A stretch of 64,000 nt of DNA, taken from NCBI GenBank assembly GCA_006218065.1, contig VBWE01000004.1, positions 31,160-95,159 of the forward strand. The letters run 5' to 3'. This document shows, piece after piece, positions 1-8,193 of this stretch. Positions within the stretch are counted from its first letter, which is position 1. Each line of letters starts with the position of its first letter. The notes under the pieces were generated by a model. The model ran no database searches. It saw only the letters and a program-made list of their open reading frames with translations, and was not told where the DNA came from. Both the position numbers and the translations under genes were made by a program. This DNA is from Bacteroidota bacterium (GTDB taxonomy: Bacteria; Bacteroidota; Bacteroidia; Palsa-965).

Positions 1-1405
1 CGAGCAACTGCAGGAGATAATGCTTTCCCGGCGGAACATTTTTTACCGTCAGTTTGATACTTCCGTATTCCGTGTACTTGCGCAAACTGAAAGGCACGAA
101 TAAAGAATCATTTTTGTTCCCGAAAAAATCGGTGATCGTTCCGGGCGGAATAAAAAACGTGTACGTGCTGTCTTCGTTCAGGTCGGCGGAAATAAATATG
201 CGCCGGTAGTTGCTCGTGTCGATGGTGATCTTGCAGGAGATATCCGTCTTGCCGCTTTTCAGCTGCAGTTTTTTCTGATCGACATTCGAAAACGGCGTGG
301 TGGAATATATGACGATCGGCCGGTTCTGATCGAAGGCTTGTCCTTTGGAAATATTTGCAGAAAGGGAAAGTCCTTTTTGTTCTTCCGCGGTGCCTTTGCC
401 TTTTGCTTTCGCGTCGGCTTTCGGTATGCGGATGATGGCCGTATCCACCGGGACTCCCGCATCATTTACCACGAGCCGCAGCGAATCGCCTTCGAAGCCG
501 CTGAACCAGAAGATCAGCGAATCTTTTTTAATCCCTTTTTCGACGCGGGTCAGAACGGAAGCCGGAAGCGGCGCAAGCGGTTTTACCGAAGGCGATTTTA
601 GCGGCGCCGAAAGTTCGATCAGTATTTTTCCTTTGGATGCCAGCGACGCTTTTTTAATTCCGCCCTTGTAATTTTCTTCGCGGAACATGCGCAATTTCAG
701 CGTATCGGTATTCTTTTCAAGATTCACCGTTTCGTCCAGGAACGCAATCCGTTCATCGCTGTTGTCATACACATAGTTGCTGTTGGCGTCGGCAAGCCCG
801 AAAACCTTGTATTTCCCGGCATGCAGGTTCGTCAGCCTGAAACTGCCGTCGTCTTTTGTTTTCGTGAAATAGAAAGGTTTGCGGAGATAGGGCGCGGAAT
901 CGGCATCCGTATCGTAAAGAATAACGAGCACGTTTTTTTCGCCGGCGTTCGTAAAAGCATTCACGATCTTTCCGCCCAACTGCAGGGAATCGATGACCGG
1001 CCCGGTTGAAAAAACATACCGGAAATTGCCCAGCGCATTGTTCTCGGTAATGTCGCGGATCGCGTTCCCGAAATTGATCGTGTACGTGGTATTTGCGCGC
1101 AGCGAATCGTTTATTTTAATGATCAGTTCTTTCTGCCGGGCCTGCACATCGGGCATTTCATTCATCGGCGGCGAAATGATGAGCTGGTTGCGCAGATCGC
1201 TCAGCTGGATGTATTCGTCAAAACGGATCGTGATTTTTTTGCCGCTGAAATTCAGCACGGCGCTGTCGGGCGAATAGCCGGCGGCATGCGGCGGCGTATT
1301 GTCTTTCGGCCCTCCTCCCGGCGATTCGATAACGGCGCATCCCGCGAAGAAAAGCAGCACCGTTGCCGGGAAAAAATAAAAACAAAACAGGATGCGTTTA
1401 CTCAT
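1..1405 (-). CDS. Ig-like domain lipoprotein, C-terminus cut by window edge
   Basis: Read directly from the minus strand. The ATG at 1403-1405 opens a frame that stays open to position 1, so about 468 residues are visible and the C-terminus lies outside the window. It begins with a hydrophobic signal ending in a lipobox (LFFAGC), so it is probably an outer-membrane or periplasmic lipoprotein. Next come GGGPKDNTPP and an Ig-like domain of the SbsA/Big_5 kind (residues about 40-140, with KKITIRFDEYIQL and NTTYTINFGNAIRD), then a carboxypeptidase-regulatory-like segment (KVFGLADANSNYVYD). This architecture is a very common Bacteroidetes lipoprotein of unknown function. It lies 9 bp after the sulfoxide reductase gene and is probably cotranscribed with it. 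Confidence 0.82.
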   Translation of the reverse strand, partial: MSKRILFCFYFFPATVLLFFAGCAVIESPGGGPKDNTPPHAAGYSPDSAVLNFSGKKITIRFDEYIQLSDLRNQLIISPPMNEMPDVQARQKELIIKINDSLRANTTYTINFGNAIRDITENNALGNFRYVFSTGPVIDSLQLGGKIVNAFTNAGEKNVLVILYDTDADSAPYLRKPFYFTKTKDDGSFRLTNLHAGKYKVFGLADANSNYVYDNSDERIAFLDETVNLEKNTDTLKLRMFREENYKGGIKKASLASKGKILIELSAPLKSPSVKPLAPLPASVLTRVEKGIKKDSLIFWFSGFEGDSLRLVVNDAGVPVDTAIIRIPKADAKAKGKGTAEEQKGLSLSANISKGQAFDQNRPIVIYSTTPFSNVDQKKLQLKSGKTDISCKITIDTSNYRRIFISADLNEDSTYTFFIPPGTITDFFGNKNDSLFVPFSLRKYTEYGSIKLTVKNVPPGKHYLLQLL

Positions 1406-1414
1406 TGTTTCTGC

Positions 1415-1903
1415 TCAGGCACGATGACATTTTTCCAGGATACGCATCACTTCTTCCAGGTATTTCTGATCGGTCTGATCGAAATCGTTCAGCTGATCGC
1501 TGTCCACATCGAGCACCATAAAAACTTCGCCTGCTGCATCGAATCCCGGCACGACGATTTCCGATCGCGATGCCGAACTGCAGGCGATATGCCCGGGAAA
1601 AGCGTCCACATCCGGAACAAGAATAGTGCCTTTTTTTTCCCAACAGGAGCCGCAAACGCCCTTGCCTTTCCGGATGCGCGTGCATGCCGGCGGGCCCTGG
1701 AAAGGTCCGAGAACCAGTTCACTTTCTTTAACAAAATAAACGCCGGTCCAGAAAAAATCCATCCCGTAACGCAAAGCGCTCATCGTGTTCGAAACGTTGG
1801 CGATAAAATCGGGCTCGCCTTCCACCAGCGCGGCAATCTGCGGAAGCAGGGAACGGTAACGTTCTTCTTTCGTAGTTCCGCTGACGGATAATGATTCGGC
1901 CAT
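1415..1903 (-). CDS. msrC: Free methionine-(R)-sulfoxide reductase (GAF domain)
   Basis: A 162-residue single GAF-domain protein that reduces free methionine-(R)-sulfoxide in the cytoplasm. The three cysteines that define the family in E. coli YebR/MsrC (Cys84, Cys94, Cys118) appear here as Cys74 (PPACTRI), Cys84 (GVCGSC) and Cys108 (HIACSS), with identical 10- and 24-residue spacing. The SRSEIVVP motif and the final DQTDQKYLEEV helix also fit. Length matches the family. A TAACTTTA box at 1910-1917 on the minus strand, one base off the Bacteroidetes -7 consensus, lies 6 bp before the ATG. The downstream Ig-like lipoprotein follows after 9 bp. Identification is strong because catalytic spacing is exact. 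Confidence 0.93.
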   Translation of the reverse strand: MAESLSVSGTTKEERYRSLLPQIAALVEGEPDFIANVSNTMSALRYGMDFFWTGVYFVKESELVLGPFQGPPACTRIRKGKGVCGSCWEKKGTILVPDVDAFPGHIACSSASRSEIVVPGFDAAGEVFMVLDVDSDQLNDFDQTDQKYLEEVMRILEKCHRA

Positions 1904-1974
1904 AGGGCGTAAAGTTACAGAGAAGCTGTTTAAAATTCCTCCGGAGAACCTATTATGTCAAAGTCTTTCTAAAG

Positions 1975-2103
1975 TCGGAATAGATCCAGTCGGCAGCGGC
2001 AGTCGGCCCGGTTAAACCGGAGTAAGTATATGTTGACGACATTCCTGTAATACCAAGACTGCTACTGCCACCGCTGCTGCCGCTGAGAGGAGAACTATTC
2101 CGA
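1975..2103. repeat. Imperfect inverted repeat in divergent intergenic region
   Basis: The 269-bp gap between msrC and the YraN gene holds an inverted repeat. TCGGAATAG at 1975-1983 matches CTATTCCGA at 2095-2103, and inside it CAGCGGCAG at 1994-2002 matches CTGCCGCTG at 2077-2085. The arms are made of short words repeated with small changes (CAGTCGG, CAGCGG, CAGTCGG; then CTGCTA, CTGCCAC, CTGCCG). The same word-array build is seen in other gaps of this window. Confidence 0.6.
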
Positions 2104-2157
2104 AGCAAACAGTTCCTGGTTTTGTAACAGGTACGATCGGAATTTTAACCAGACGTT

Positions 2158-2165
2158 TACCTTTG
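2158..2165 (+). promoter_or_regulatory. Bacteroidetes -7 box for the YraN gene
   Basis: TACCTTTG matches TAnnTTTG exactly and ends 7 bp before the ATG at 2173. No TTTG lies at the usual distance upstream, so the -33 element is weak. The leader would be almost absent. Confidence 0.55.
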
Positions 2166-2172
2166 CAACACA

Positions 2173-2541
2173 ATGGCCGAAAATCACGATACCGGGACCT
2201 GGGGCGAAGAAACCGCGATGGCTTTCCTGCGCGAAAAAGGTTTGCGGATTTTACATTGCAACTGGCGTTTCCTGCACCTGGAACTGGACATCGTGGCGAT
2301 GGACGGTGAAAAACTGGTGATCGTGGAAGTAAAAACGCGCGGCAGCATCGATTTCGGCGATCCGCAATCTTTCGTCAGCCGTGCGAAACAGAAAAAACTC
2401 ATCCGCGCCGCCAATCACTATATCCAGCAAAACGATTTCAACGGGGAAACCCGTTTCGATGTGGTGGCGATCGTAAAAAAGAATACGAAGACTGATATTT
2501 TACACATCGCGGATGCGTTCCGGCCGGTTGAGCTGAGTTAG
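2173..2541 (+). CDS. yraN: YraN family (UPF0102) endonuclease-like protein
   Basis: A 122-residue protein of the YraN/UPF0102 family, a predicted PD-(D/E)xK nuclease-fold protein of unknown cellular role. The family signature is clear: N-terminal GTWGEETAMAFLREKG, then ELDIVAMDGEKLVIVEVKTR holding the Asp and ExK core (residues about 45-62), then a K-rich helix (RAKQKKLIRAANHYI) and RFDVVAIV. Length is typical. The start is fixed by an ATG 7 bp after a perfect TAnnTTTG box. Its stop overlaps the stop region of the convergent gene by 4 bp. Confidence 0.9.
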   Translation: MAENHDTGTWGEETAMAFLREKGLRILHCNWRFLHLELDIVAMDGEKLVIVEVKTRGSIDFGDPQSFVSRAKQKKLIRAANHYIQQNDFNGETRFDVVAIVKKNTKTDILHIADAFRPVELS

Positions 2542-3350
2542 CGTTTCCCGATTTTTATTTTCCGGATTTCGTTATCAAAACGAATGAAATACCCGCCTTT
2601 TTTGATTTCCCGGAGATCGGCATAATCTCCCGATCCGCGAAGCAGGATAACCGTTCCGTGTTTTTCTTCCGGGCTGGTCAGTTCATAATCCGTTACCGTG
2701 CTGAACCGGATTTTTTTCGCCAGGCTGTCGTAGGTCATGGTTACTGGCGCAACAGTACTCGTGATACTGTCGGCAGGCGAATATATAAACTGACCGTACG
2801 GTCTGCCTCTCGAATAAGCGACCCGGAATTTATTTTGCCCGGAATGAAATTTCACGGGGAATTCATAGCTGTTTTCCCTGCCGGATTTTTGATTCACTTC
2901 ACCCAGTTTTCTCCAGGTGCCCCAGCGGAATTGCTGCACATAAAAATCAGGACGGATGCCTGCGGGATCGTTTACGGTTGACCAGCGCAGCACGCCATCA
3001 TCACTGATTTTTACAGAAATAAAAATGACCCGGCTCAGGGGCAGCGGATCGGTGTTGAGAATTTTCGGTTTGCAGCCCGGTTTGTGGTAAATGTAAACAG
3101 CCAGTGAATCCTGTGGTTGGAATCCCATCGTATCCAGTTGAATTTCGAAGGCGGAAGAATTCAGCTTTTCCTGCGGATAACGTTTCCCGTTCACCGTAAC
3201 GCTGTCGGTACAAAAACCGGCTCCGGAGGCAGCAACCGGGTTTTGCACGTAAATGTTTTTGCCGTAGTAGTGGAAAGCAAGTTCGATTCTCGCTTGCGCG
3301 AAGCTTAACAGGGGAATAAAAAGAAAGAAAATGAGAAATAGGGTTCGCAT
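2538..3350 (-). CDS. Hypothetical exported protein
   Basis: I do not recognise this family. The start MRTLFLIFFLFIPLLSFAQA (ATG at 3350) gives a clean Sec signal peptide cut after FAQA; an in-frame start 18 bp upstream would only add MLLIIP. The mature part, about 250 residues, is beta-rich and looks like two fibronectin-like modules (WSTVNDPAGIRPDFYVQQFR; SGQNKFRVAYSRG). No cysteine cluster, catalytic motif or T9SS tail is visible; it ends in a basic RKIKIGKR. It is convergent with yraN (4-bp overlap) and divergent from the pseudouridine synthase gene. Confidence 0.75.
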   Translation of the reverse strand: MRTLFLIFFLFIPLLSFAQARIELAFHYYGKNIYVQNPVAASGAGFCTDSVTVNGKRYPQEKLNSSAFEIQLDTMGFQPQDSLAVYIYHKPGCKPKILNTDPLPLSRVIFISVKISDDGVLRWSTVNDPAGIRPDFYVQQFRWGTWRKLGEVNQKSGRENSYEFPVKFHSGQNKFRVAYSRGRPYGQFIYSPADSITSTVAPVTMTYDSLAKKIRFSTVTDYELTSPEEKHGTVILLRGSGDYADLREIKKGGYFIRFDNEIRKIKIGKR

Positions 3351-3447
3351 AGGAATAATTAAAAGCAAATTGGTGGAATTGAATCAAAAAAGCAAGCCGG
3401 ATGAGCTACAAATCGCGTAAATCCGCTATTCCTGCCTCATTTCACCG

Positions 3448-3455
3448 TACCTTTG
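3448..3455 (+). promoter_or_regulatory. Bacteroidetes -7 box that decides the rluB start
   Basis: TACCTTTG matches TAnnTTTG and lies inside the longer open frame starting at 3401. Transcription from it would begin near 3460, so translation must start at the ATG at 3473, 17 bp downstream. Confidence 0.6.
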
Positions 3456-3472
3456 CGGCGAAATCAAGCAAA

Positions 3473-5158
3473 ATGAAAAAGAGAACAGGCGGAAAAAGTT
3501 TCGGGAAACCGGGCAGATTTTCCAAAGATAAGGACGGCAAGCAGGGCTTCGGCAAACGGAAACCGGCCGGGAAATCCGGTGGTTTTTCCAAATATTCCGA
3601 TAAGAAAGAAGGTTTTTCCGGCAAGAAATCATATTCCGATAAAGACAGCGATTCCAAATCCTACGGCGATAAAAAACCGTTCGGCGAAAAACGCAGCTAC
3701 GGCAGTAAATCATACGGTGATAAAAAACCGTTCGGACGTAAACCGTATGGGGATAAAGACGGGGATTCCAAATCCTACGGTGACAAAAAACCCTTCGGTG
3801 AAAAGCGCAGTTACGGCAGCAAATTCAGCGACGGCGAAAAGAAACCCTTCGGCGAAAAACGCAGTTACGGCGGCAGCAAATCGTTCGGCGATAAAAAACC
3901 GTTCGGGCGTAAACCGTACGGTGATAAAGACAGCGATTCTAAAAAATCCGGCGACGGATTTGAAAAACGCAGCTACTCCAAATCATACGGTGATAAAAAA
4001 CCGTTCGGCGAAAAACGCAGCTACGGAAGCAAACCTTACGGTGATAAAAAGCCGTACGAGAAGAAATCCTATTCCGGTAAAAGCAACGACCCCGGCAGTT
4101 CGGAAGGCGGTTTTGAAAAACGCAGTTACTCCAAACCTTATGGAGAGAAAAAACCGTACGGGGATAAAAAACCGTATGAAAAGAAATCCTATTCCGATAA
4201 AAGCAGCGACTCCGTAAATTCGGAAGATGGATTTGAAAAACGCAGTTACTCGAAACCTTACGGTGATAAAAAGCCCTACGAAAAGAAACCGTACGCCCGT
4301 AAACCTTACGGAGATGCGGGTAAGGAAGGATCCGACGAGCCGAAAAAAACCTATCCCAGGAAATACAGCCCGGCGAAAAAGACGACAGTTTCCACAAACA
4401 CCGACGGAACGACCCGCCTCAACAAGTACATCGCAAACGCCGGCGTATGTTCGCGCCGCGAAGCGGATGAACTGATCAAAGTGGGCGCGGTAACAGTAAA
4501 CGGCAAAGTGGTTACGGAAATGGGCTATAAAATCGGCCCGGCTGACGTGATCCACTATGGAGGCGAACTGCTCCGCCGCGAACAGATGGTTTACGTACTG
4601 CTGAACAAACCGAAAGATTATATCACCACCACCGACGATCCGCAGAAACGCAGCACGGTGATGGAACTGGTAAAAGACGCCTGCCGCGAACGCATCGTGC
4701 CCGTGGGTCGTCTCGACCGGAATACCACCGGTTTGCTTTTGCTGACGAACGACGGCGAACTTTTAACGAAACTCACGCACCCGAAATACGATATCCGGAA
4801 AATTTACCACGTGACCATCGACAAAAACCTGCGCCCCGAAGATCTGAAAGCGATCGAAGAAGGCGTGGAGCTGGAAGACGGCATGATCAAAGCCGACGAA
4901 GTTACTTTCGTGGGCGACGGCAGCGACCGGAAAGAAGTCGGGCTGGCCATTCATTCCGGGCGTAACCGCGTGGTGCGCCGCATTTTCGAACATCTCGGGT
5001 ATTCGGTGATCAAACTCGACCGCGTATTTTTTGCGGGACTGACGAAAAAAGATCTGCCCCGCGGAAAATGGCGTTTCCTGTCGGAAGCGGAAGTCGGTAT
5101 ACTGAAAATGTCGGCGGGCGGTTTTGAATCAACGAAGAAAAAGCGCTACAAACGTTAG
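3473..5158 (+). CDS. rluB: 23S rRNA pseudouridine synthase (RluB/RsuA family) with long repetitive N-terminal tail
   Basis: Predicted 561 residues. The last 250 form a complete RsuA/RluB-type enzyme: an S4 RNA-binding domain (TRLNKYIANAGVCSRREAD, from about 314), then the synthase domain with catalytic Asp415 in GRLDRNTTGLLLLTNDGE and the Arg/Lys-rich GRNRVVRRIFEHLGY. The first 310 residues are unlike E. coli RluB, being low-complexity repeats of KSYGDKKPFGEKRSYGS type, strongly basic and rich in Tyr, Gly and Lys. Such tails are known on some Bacteroidetes relatives; a role in binding rRNA or in condensate-like behaviour is inference. The start is ATG 3473, after the TACCTTTG box. The precise uridine modified cannot be told from sequence. 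Confidence 0.88.
   Translation: MKKRTGGKSFGKPGRFSKDKDGKQGFGKRKPAGKSGGFSKYSDKKEGFSGKKSYSDKDSDSKSYGDKKPFGEKRSYGSKSYGDKKPFGRKPYGDKDGDSKSYGDKKPFGEKRSYGSKFSDGEKKPFGEKRSYGGSKSFGDKKPFGRKPYGDKDSDSKKSGDGFEKRSYSKSYGDKKPFGEKRSYGSKPYGDKKPYEKKSYSGKSNDPGSSEGGFEKRSYSKPYGEKKPYGDKKPYEKKSYSDKSSDSVNSEDGFEKRSYSKPYGDKKPYEKKPYARKPYGDAGKEGSDEPKKTYPRKYSPAKKTTVSTNTDGTTRLNKYIANAGVCSRREADELIKVGAVTVNGKVVTEMGYKIGPADVIHYGGELLRREQMVYVLLNKPKDYITTTDDPQKRSTVMELVKDACRERIVPVGRLDRNTTGLLLLTNDGELLTKLTHPKYDIRKIYHVTIDKNLRPEDLKAIEEGVELEDGMIKADEVTFVGDGSDRKEVGLAIHSGRNRVVRRIFEHLGYSVIKLDRVFFAGLTKKDLPRGKWRFLSEAEVGILKMSAGGFESTKKKRYKR
3656..4320 (+). repeat. Intragenic degenerate repeats coding K/Y/G/D-rich units
   Basis: Within rluB the DNA repeats units coding KSYGDKKPFG, EKRSYGS and RKPYGDKD. 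Towards the end a longer composite unit GFEKRSYSKPYG(D/E)KKPYEKKSYS appears about three times. Codons vary between copies (tacggcgat, tacggtgat, tatgggg), so the repeats are partly under protein-level selection. Copy number is a likely site of slippage variation. Confidence 0.85.
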
Positions 5159-5336
5159 TTTTCACCCGCGTACCACGATTTATCTTCTTCACAAGGCCCG
5201 GCCGGGAATACTTTCCGGTTCATTTCCGCGTTATCATCAGGATAGCCCGATATGAACATTTAACTGTTGTTTTCTTGCGCAAACCGTACCCGGAAGCCCT
5301 TTGTTTTTTTAGGCAATTTTGAGCTTCACCGTTTTC

Positions 5337-8012
5337 ATGGAGCAGAATCAGCAACAGCCCGCTTCACCAACTGTTCAACCGAAGAAACGCAGTTTTTCCG
5401 GGAAGCTGCTCCGTTTTTTTATGTGGACCGGTTTTGTTTTTGTGCTGCTGCTCGGTACCGCCGGTTTGCTCGGTTACCTTTACCGCGATGAAATTAAAGG
5501 CTATGTTGTAAACGAAGCGAACAAGTATCTCAACACCAAAGTAATCGTTGAAGCCAAGGACATCGACCTCACGATTTTCAGCAGTTTCCCGAATGCTTCC
5601 GTGCAGTTCAGCAATGTAAAAGCGCTCGACGCCATCGACATCCCGCACCGCGATACGCTTTTCAAGGCGGGAAAGATCGGGCTGGAATTCAACATCTGGG
5701 ATATTTTCAGCGGGAATTACCGCATTCATCATATCGGTGCCGAAGATGTGAACCTGGATGTGTGGATCGATAAAAACGGCCGCGACAATTACCATTTCCT
5801 GAAAGAGTCGCAGGACACGACAGCCAATGATACGGCCCATGCTTCGTTTGCGCTCGAAAGCATCACGCTGAAAAATATCCGCGTCCGTTACCGCGACCGG
5901 AAAAACAAATCGGATTACCGGCTCGACCTGCACGAAACGAATTGTTCGGGCGATTTCAGCAGCGACAATTTTACTTTTTCCGCCGATTCGCGTTTCCATG
6001 TTTATCACCTGAAGCAGGACAGCGCGACGTTTTTTTCGGACAACGACGGCAAACTGAACCTGGAAATGGACGTGGATAATAAAAGCGGGACTTATTCGCT
6101 GAAGGAATGCGCACTACGTCTTTCCGATTTTGTGCTGAACACCGGCGGAAAAATCGTGCAGGGAGAAAAAGAAACGAAGCTCGATCTTTCCGTGAAAGGC
6201 GACGACATCGACCTGCCCGCAGCGCTTTCGCTGCTTCCCGCGAAGTACAGGGAAAATATCAGCGACCTGGAAAGCGAAGGAAAATTCCTGGTCGACGCGA
6301 CTATAAAAGGTATTTACAGCGAAACGCAGAAGCCGGTGGTGAAAGCGTCGTTCTCCACCAGCGAAGGAACCGAACTGCGCAAAAAAGGATCGGAGATTAC
6401 TTTGCAGGATGTGGCTGTAAAGGGTTCGTACAGCAATGAGCCGGGGAAATCCGGCATCGATATCAACGCCTTCAGTTTCCACAGCGCGCAGAGCCGGCTT
6501 TCGGGCAACCTGCATTTCCGCGATCTCGACAACATGCAGGTGGAAGCAAGTGTGGAAGGAAAACTTGCGCTCGATGAAATGCGGAAATTTTTGCTGAACG
6601 ATACCATCGAGCTGGCCGGCGGTACGATCGACCTGGGTATAAAATCGTCGGGCAAACCGAAGAATCCGAAATCATTCAAAGCCGAAGACCTGCGCCATTT
6701 CAGCACGACCGGCGAAATCACGTTCAACGGCGTGGCGATGCACCTCGAGAACAGCTCGATGAAAGCCGACAGCGTGAACGGGAAAATGATATTCAGCGGG
6801 AACGATCTTACCGTGCAGGATTTCGGCGGTCGTATTTCCGGCAGCGATTTCAGTCTCGGCGGAACTTTACGGAACCTGCTTCCGTGGCTTTTTTCGGATG
6901 ACGAGGATTTAGTCGTGGAAGCCGTGCTGCGCTCGAAGCGGCTCGACCTGAACAAACTGCTGACCGAAGGAGGAACGACCAGCACGAAAGCCGATACGAC
7001 TTATAAACTGGAGTTTCCCGAACACCTGCGCGTGGCGCTGCGCACGGAAGTGGACAAACTCAGTTTCCGGAAATTCGAAGCGACGAACGTACGCGGAACG
7101 CTGGCTTTGCGCGACAAAAAATTAGTGGCCGACCCGGTTCTTTTTTCCACGATGGACGGCGCTGTGAGCGGAAGCGGGATGATCGACGGTGCGCGCGGCG
7201 ATACGCTGCTGATTACCTGCGATGCGAAAATCACGCGGGTGAATATCAGCAAACTGTTTGCGCAGATGGAAAATTTCGGCCAGGATGTGATACAGGAAAA
7301 GCATCTGCGCGGAATCGTGACGAGCGAAGTGAAATTCGCTTCGCTCTGGAGCGCTGCGCTGGAAGTGAACGAGGATAAAATCTACTCCCGCGCCGATATC
7401 CAGATCGACCGCGGCGAGCTGATCGGTTTTGAACCGATGAAAGAATTATCGGAGTATATCAAGCTGACCGAGCTGGAGCACATTAAATTTTCCACGCTGA
7501 AAAACCAGGTGGAGATACGCAACCGGAAAATCATACTTCCGTTTATGGATATCGAATCCACGGCGATGAATATCGGCATGAGCGGAACGCATACGTTTGA
7601 CGACATCGTGGATTATAAATTCCGGATCAGGATGGAAGAATATCTCGCACGTAAAGCGAAAACCGCAAAGAAAGAGAACGACGAATTCGGCGAGATCGAA
7701 CCGGATGGCGGACATCGTTTCAGCCTGTACCTGACGATGAAAGGTCCGCTCAGCAATCCCGAAATCAGCTACGACCGGAAAGGCGCCGTACAGCGGGTGA
7801 AAGAAGATATGAAACAGGAAAAACAAAACCTGAAAGAAATCCTGCACCAGGAATTCGGCTGGTTTAAAAAAGATTCGACGGTCAATAAAGCGGACGATCC
7901 CAAAAAGAAAAAGGAAGAAAAGGACAAGAAGAAAAAACCGGAATCGGATAAGTTTATTATTGAATGGGATAAGGAAGGAAAAAGCAAACCGGAAGAGGAA
8001 GACGATTTTTAG
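5337..8012 (+). CDS. AsmA family protein
   Basis: An 891-residue protein starting at the ATG at 5337 (an upstream in-frame TTG at 5319 is rejected; a CAATTTTG box, one base off consensus, covers 5314-5321). One N-terminal membrane segment (FFMWTGFVFVLLLGTAGLLG, about 25-45) is followed by the AsmA hallmark YLNTKVIVEAKDIDLTIFSSFPNASVQFSNV. A long repetitive beta region and an AsmA-like C-terminal domain (DIQIDRGELIGFEPMKELSE) come next. The last 60 residues are almost all Lys, Glu and Asp. Family members are thought to be bridge-like lipid carriers between inner and outer membrane; that role is known for TamB/YhdP relatives and inferred here. The gene is probably a single transcript. Confidence 0.85.
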   Translation: MEQNQQQPASPTVQPKKRSFSGKLLRFFMWTGFVFVLLLGTAGLLGYLYRDEIKGYVVNEANKYLNTKVIVEAKDIDLTIFSSFPNASVQFSNVKALDAIDIPHRDTLFKAGKIGLEFNIWDIFSGNYRIHHIGAEDVNLDVWIDKNGRDNYHFLKESQDTTANDTAHASFALESITLKNIRVRYRDRKNKSDYRLDLHETNCSGDFSSDNFTFSADSRFHVYHLKQDSATFFSDNDGKLNLEMDVDNKSGTYSLKECALRLSDFVLNTGGKIVQGEKETKLDLSVKGDDIDLPAALSLLPAKYRENISDLESEGKFLVDATIKGIYSETQKPVVKASFSTSEGTELRKKGSEITLQDVAVKGSYSNEPGKSGIDINAFSFHSAQSRLSGNLHFRDLDNMQVEASVEGKLALDEMRKFLLNDTIELAGGTIDLGIKSSGKPKNPKSFKAEDLRHFSTTGEITFNGVAMHLENSSMKADSVNGKMIFSGNDLTVQDFGGRISGSDFSLGGTLRNLLPWLFSDDEDLVVEAVLRSKRLDLNKLLTEGGTTSTKADTTYKLEFPEHLRVALRTEVDKLSFRKFEATNVRGTLALRDKKLVADPVLFSTMDGAVSGSGMIDGARGDTLLITCDAKITRVNISKLFAQMENFGQDVIQEKHLRGIVTSEVKFASLWSAALEVNEDKIYSRADIQIDRGELIGFEPMKELSEYIKLTELEHIKFSTLKNQVEIRNRKIILPFMDIESTAMNIGMSGTHTFDDIVDYKFRIRMEEYLARKAKTAKKENDEFGEIEPDGGHRFSLYLTMKGPLSNPEISYDRKGAVQRVKEDMKQEKQNLKEILHQEFGWFKKDSTVNKADDPKKKKEEKDKKKKPESDKFIIEWDKEGKSKPEEEDDF

Positions 8013-8107
8013 AAAAACAGCACGCGAATTTCTATAACGCAGGTTTGCCAAATAGATACAGGTTGCAGCGAAATAATTCCTGAAAGCCTATATTTCAAAG
8101 CAAAAAT

Positions 8108-8149
8108 CCCGGCTCTTTTTGCCGGGCGCAGTGAAAAATCCTATTTTCG
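8108..8149 (+). promoter_or_regulatory. Promoter for the CHU_C surface protein, with hairpin over the -33 element
   Basis: TTTG at 8118-8121 and TATTTTCG at 8142-8149 (one base off TAnnTTTG) are separated by exactly 20 bp. A hairpin CCCGGC (8108-8113)/GCCGGG (8121-8126) encloses the -33 element in its loop; it may double as a terminator for the upstream AsmA gene. Confidence 0.55.
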
Positions 8150-8193
8150 CTATGGCTATAAACACATTCAAACACAAAACTTTATCGGAGACC

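Noticed and set aside
3401..3472. A 24-codon N-terminal extension of the pseudouridine synthase
   Set aside because: A -7 promoter box lies inside the extension, so the ATG at 3473 is the likelier start.
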